A DNA stretch of 64,000 nt from an uncultured Lachnospiraceae bacterium (GTDB lineage: Bacteria; Bacillota; Clostridia; Lachnospirales; Lachnospiraceae): NCBI GenBank assembly GCA_910587305.1, contig CAJUKV010000017.1, positions 7,547 through 71,546 on the forward strand. The letters are read 5' to 3'. A model generated the notes under the pieces. That model had not been told where the DNA came from. It searched no databases and was given only the letters and a program-made list of their open reading frames with translations. How positions within the stretch are numbered: position 1 is the first letter of the stretch; each line of letters begins with the position of its first letter. Shown in pieces: positions 63,954 through 64,000 of the stretch. Made by a program: the position numbers and the translations under genes.

Positions 63954-64000
63954 CTCCCCGAGTAGGGCTCGAACCTACAACAACTCGGTTAACAGCCGAG
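63954..64000 (-). tRNA. tRNA-Asn (anticodon GTT), 3' part, cut by the window edge
   Basis: Read on the minus strand: anticodon arm CTCGG-CTGTTAA-CCGAG gives anticodon GTT. The T arm is GTAGG-TTCGAGC-CCTAC, the acceptor strand TCGGGGA and discriminator G. CCA is not encoded. The 5' half lies past position 64000. Confidence 0.9.

Overview
The window reads as a low-to-mid GC Gram-positive anaerobe of the class Clostridia, most likely a gut Lachnospiraceae. The basis is gene content: the rpsF-ssb-rpsR operon close to gdpP, a DUF951 protein, a Tyr T-box, a Gram-positive type IV pilus operon with a fused pilMN, Rpn-like nucleases with EG-rich tails, and strong AGGAGG ribosome binding sites. Genus and species cannot be fixed from the sequence alone.

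Layout. 1-6363 (minus): the 5' part of gdpP runs off the left edge, followed upstream by a three-gene ABC exporter and a membrane-anchored protein of unknown function. 6548-8674 (minus): rpsR, ssb, rpsF and cutC. 9207-12270 (plus): a LytTR response regulator broken at a T8 tract, its GHKL kinase and a lipoprotein. 12301-18701 (minus): DUF951, sirtuin, YdcF-like protein, a GH127 beta-L-arabinofuranosidase, an AraC/GyrI-like regulator and a transglutaminase-like protein. 19007-36253 is a mixed accessory stretch: an Rpn-type nuclease, a complete Tyr T-box leader in front of a decayed tyrS, apt and a purine permease, an RloA/RloB-type pair, PHP phosphatase, AlkZ-related protein, MATE exporter, TRIC-type channel, a FliD-like protein with no other flagellar gene, an OLD-type ATPase/nuclease split by one in-frame amber codon, and a tandem pair of near-identical PD-(D/E)XK proteins.

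36680-59644 (minus) is a full type IV pilus operon. In transcription order it holds pilT, a 12.1-kb gene, a PilX/GspK-like pseudopilin, two minor pilins, the major pilin, a pilin-like protein, pilD, pilC, pilMN, pilO and pilB. The 12.1-kb gene encodes a 4036-residue protein that begins with a normal class III (type IV) prepilin signal and continues into more than 30 GLUG-type repeats, beta-sandwich-like segments and two low-complexity Asp/Lys/Thr-rich stretches. It looks like a giant adhesin built as a pilin and is the main discovery candidate. 60350-63775 (minus) holds a two-component system and a BcrAB-like ABC exporter with four tandem 11-bp operator-like repeats before the exporter. The window ends inside a tRNA-Asn.

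The intergenic regions are full of short dispersed non-coding repeats. I define six families: R1, 145 bp with terminal inverted repeats; R2, about 95-bp palindrome, four copies; R3, GC-rich double hairpin, three copies; R4, R5 and R6, each about 40-60 bp. Some touch genes: R1 supplies the stop codon of the transglutaminase gene, and R3 sits between the Tyr T-box and the remains of tyrS.
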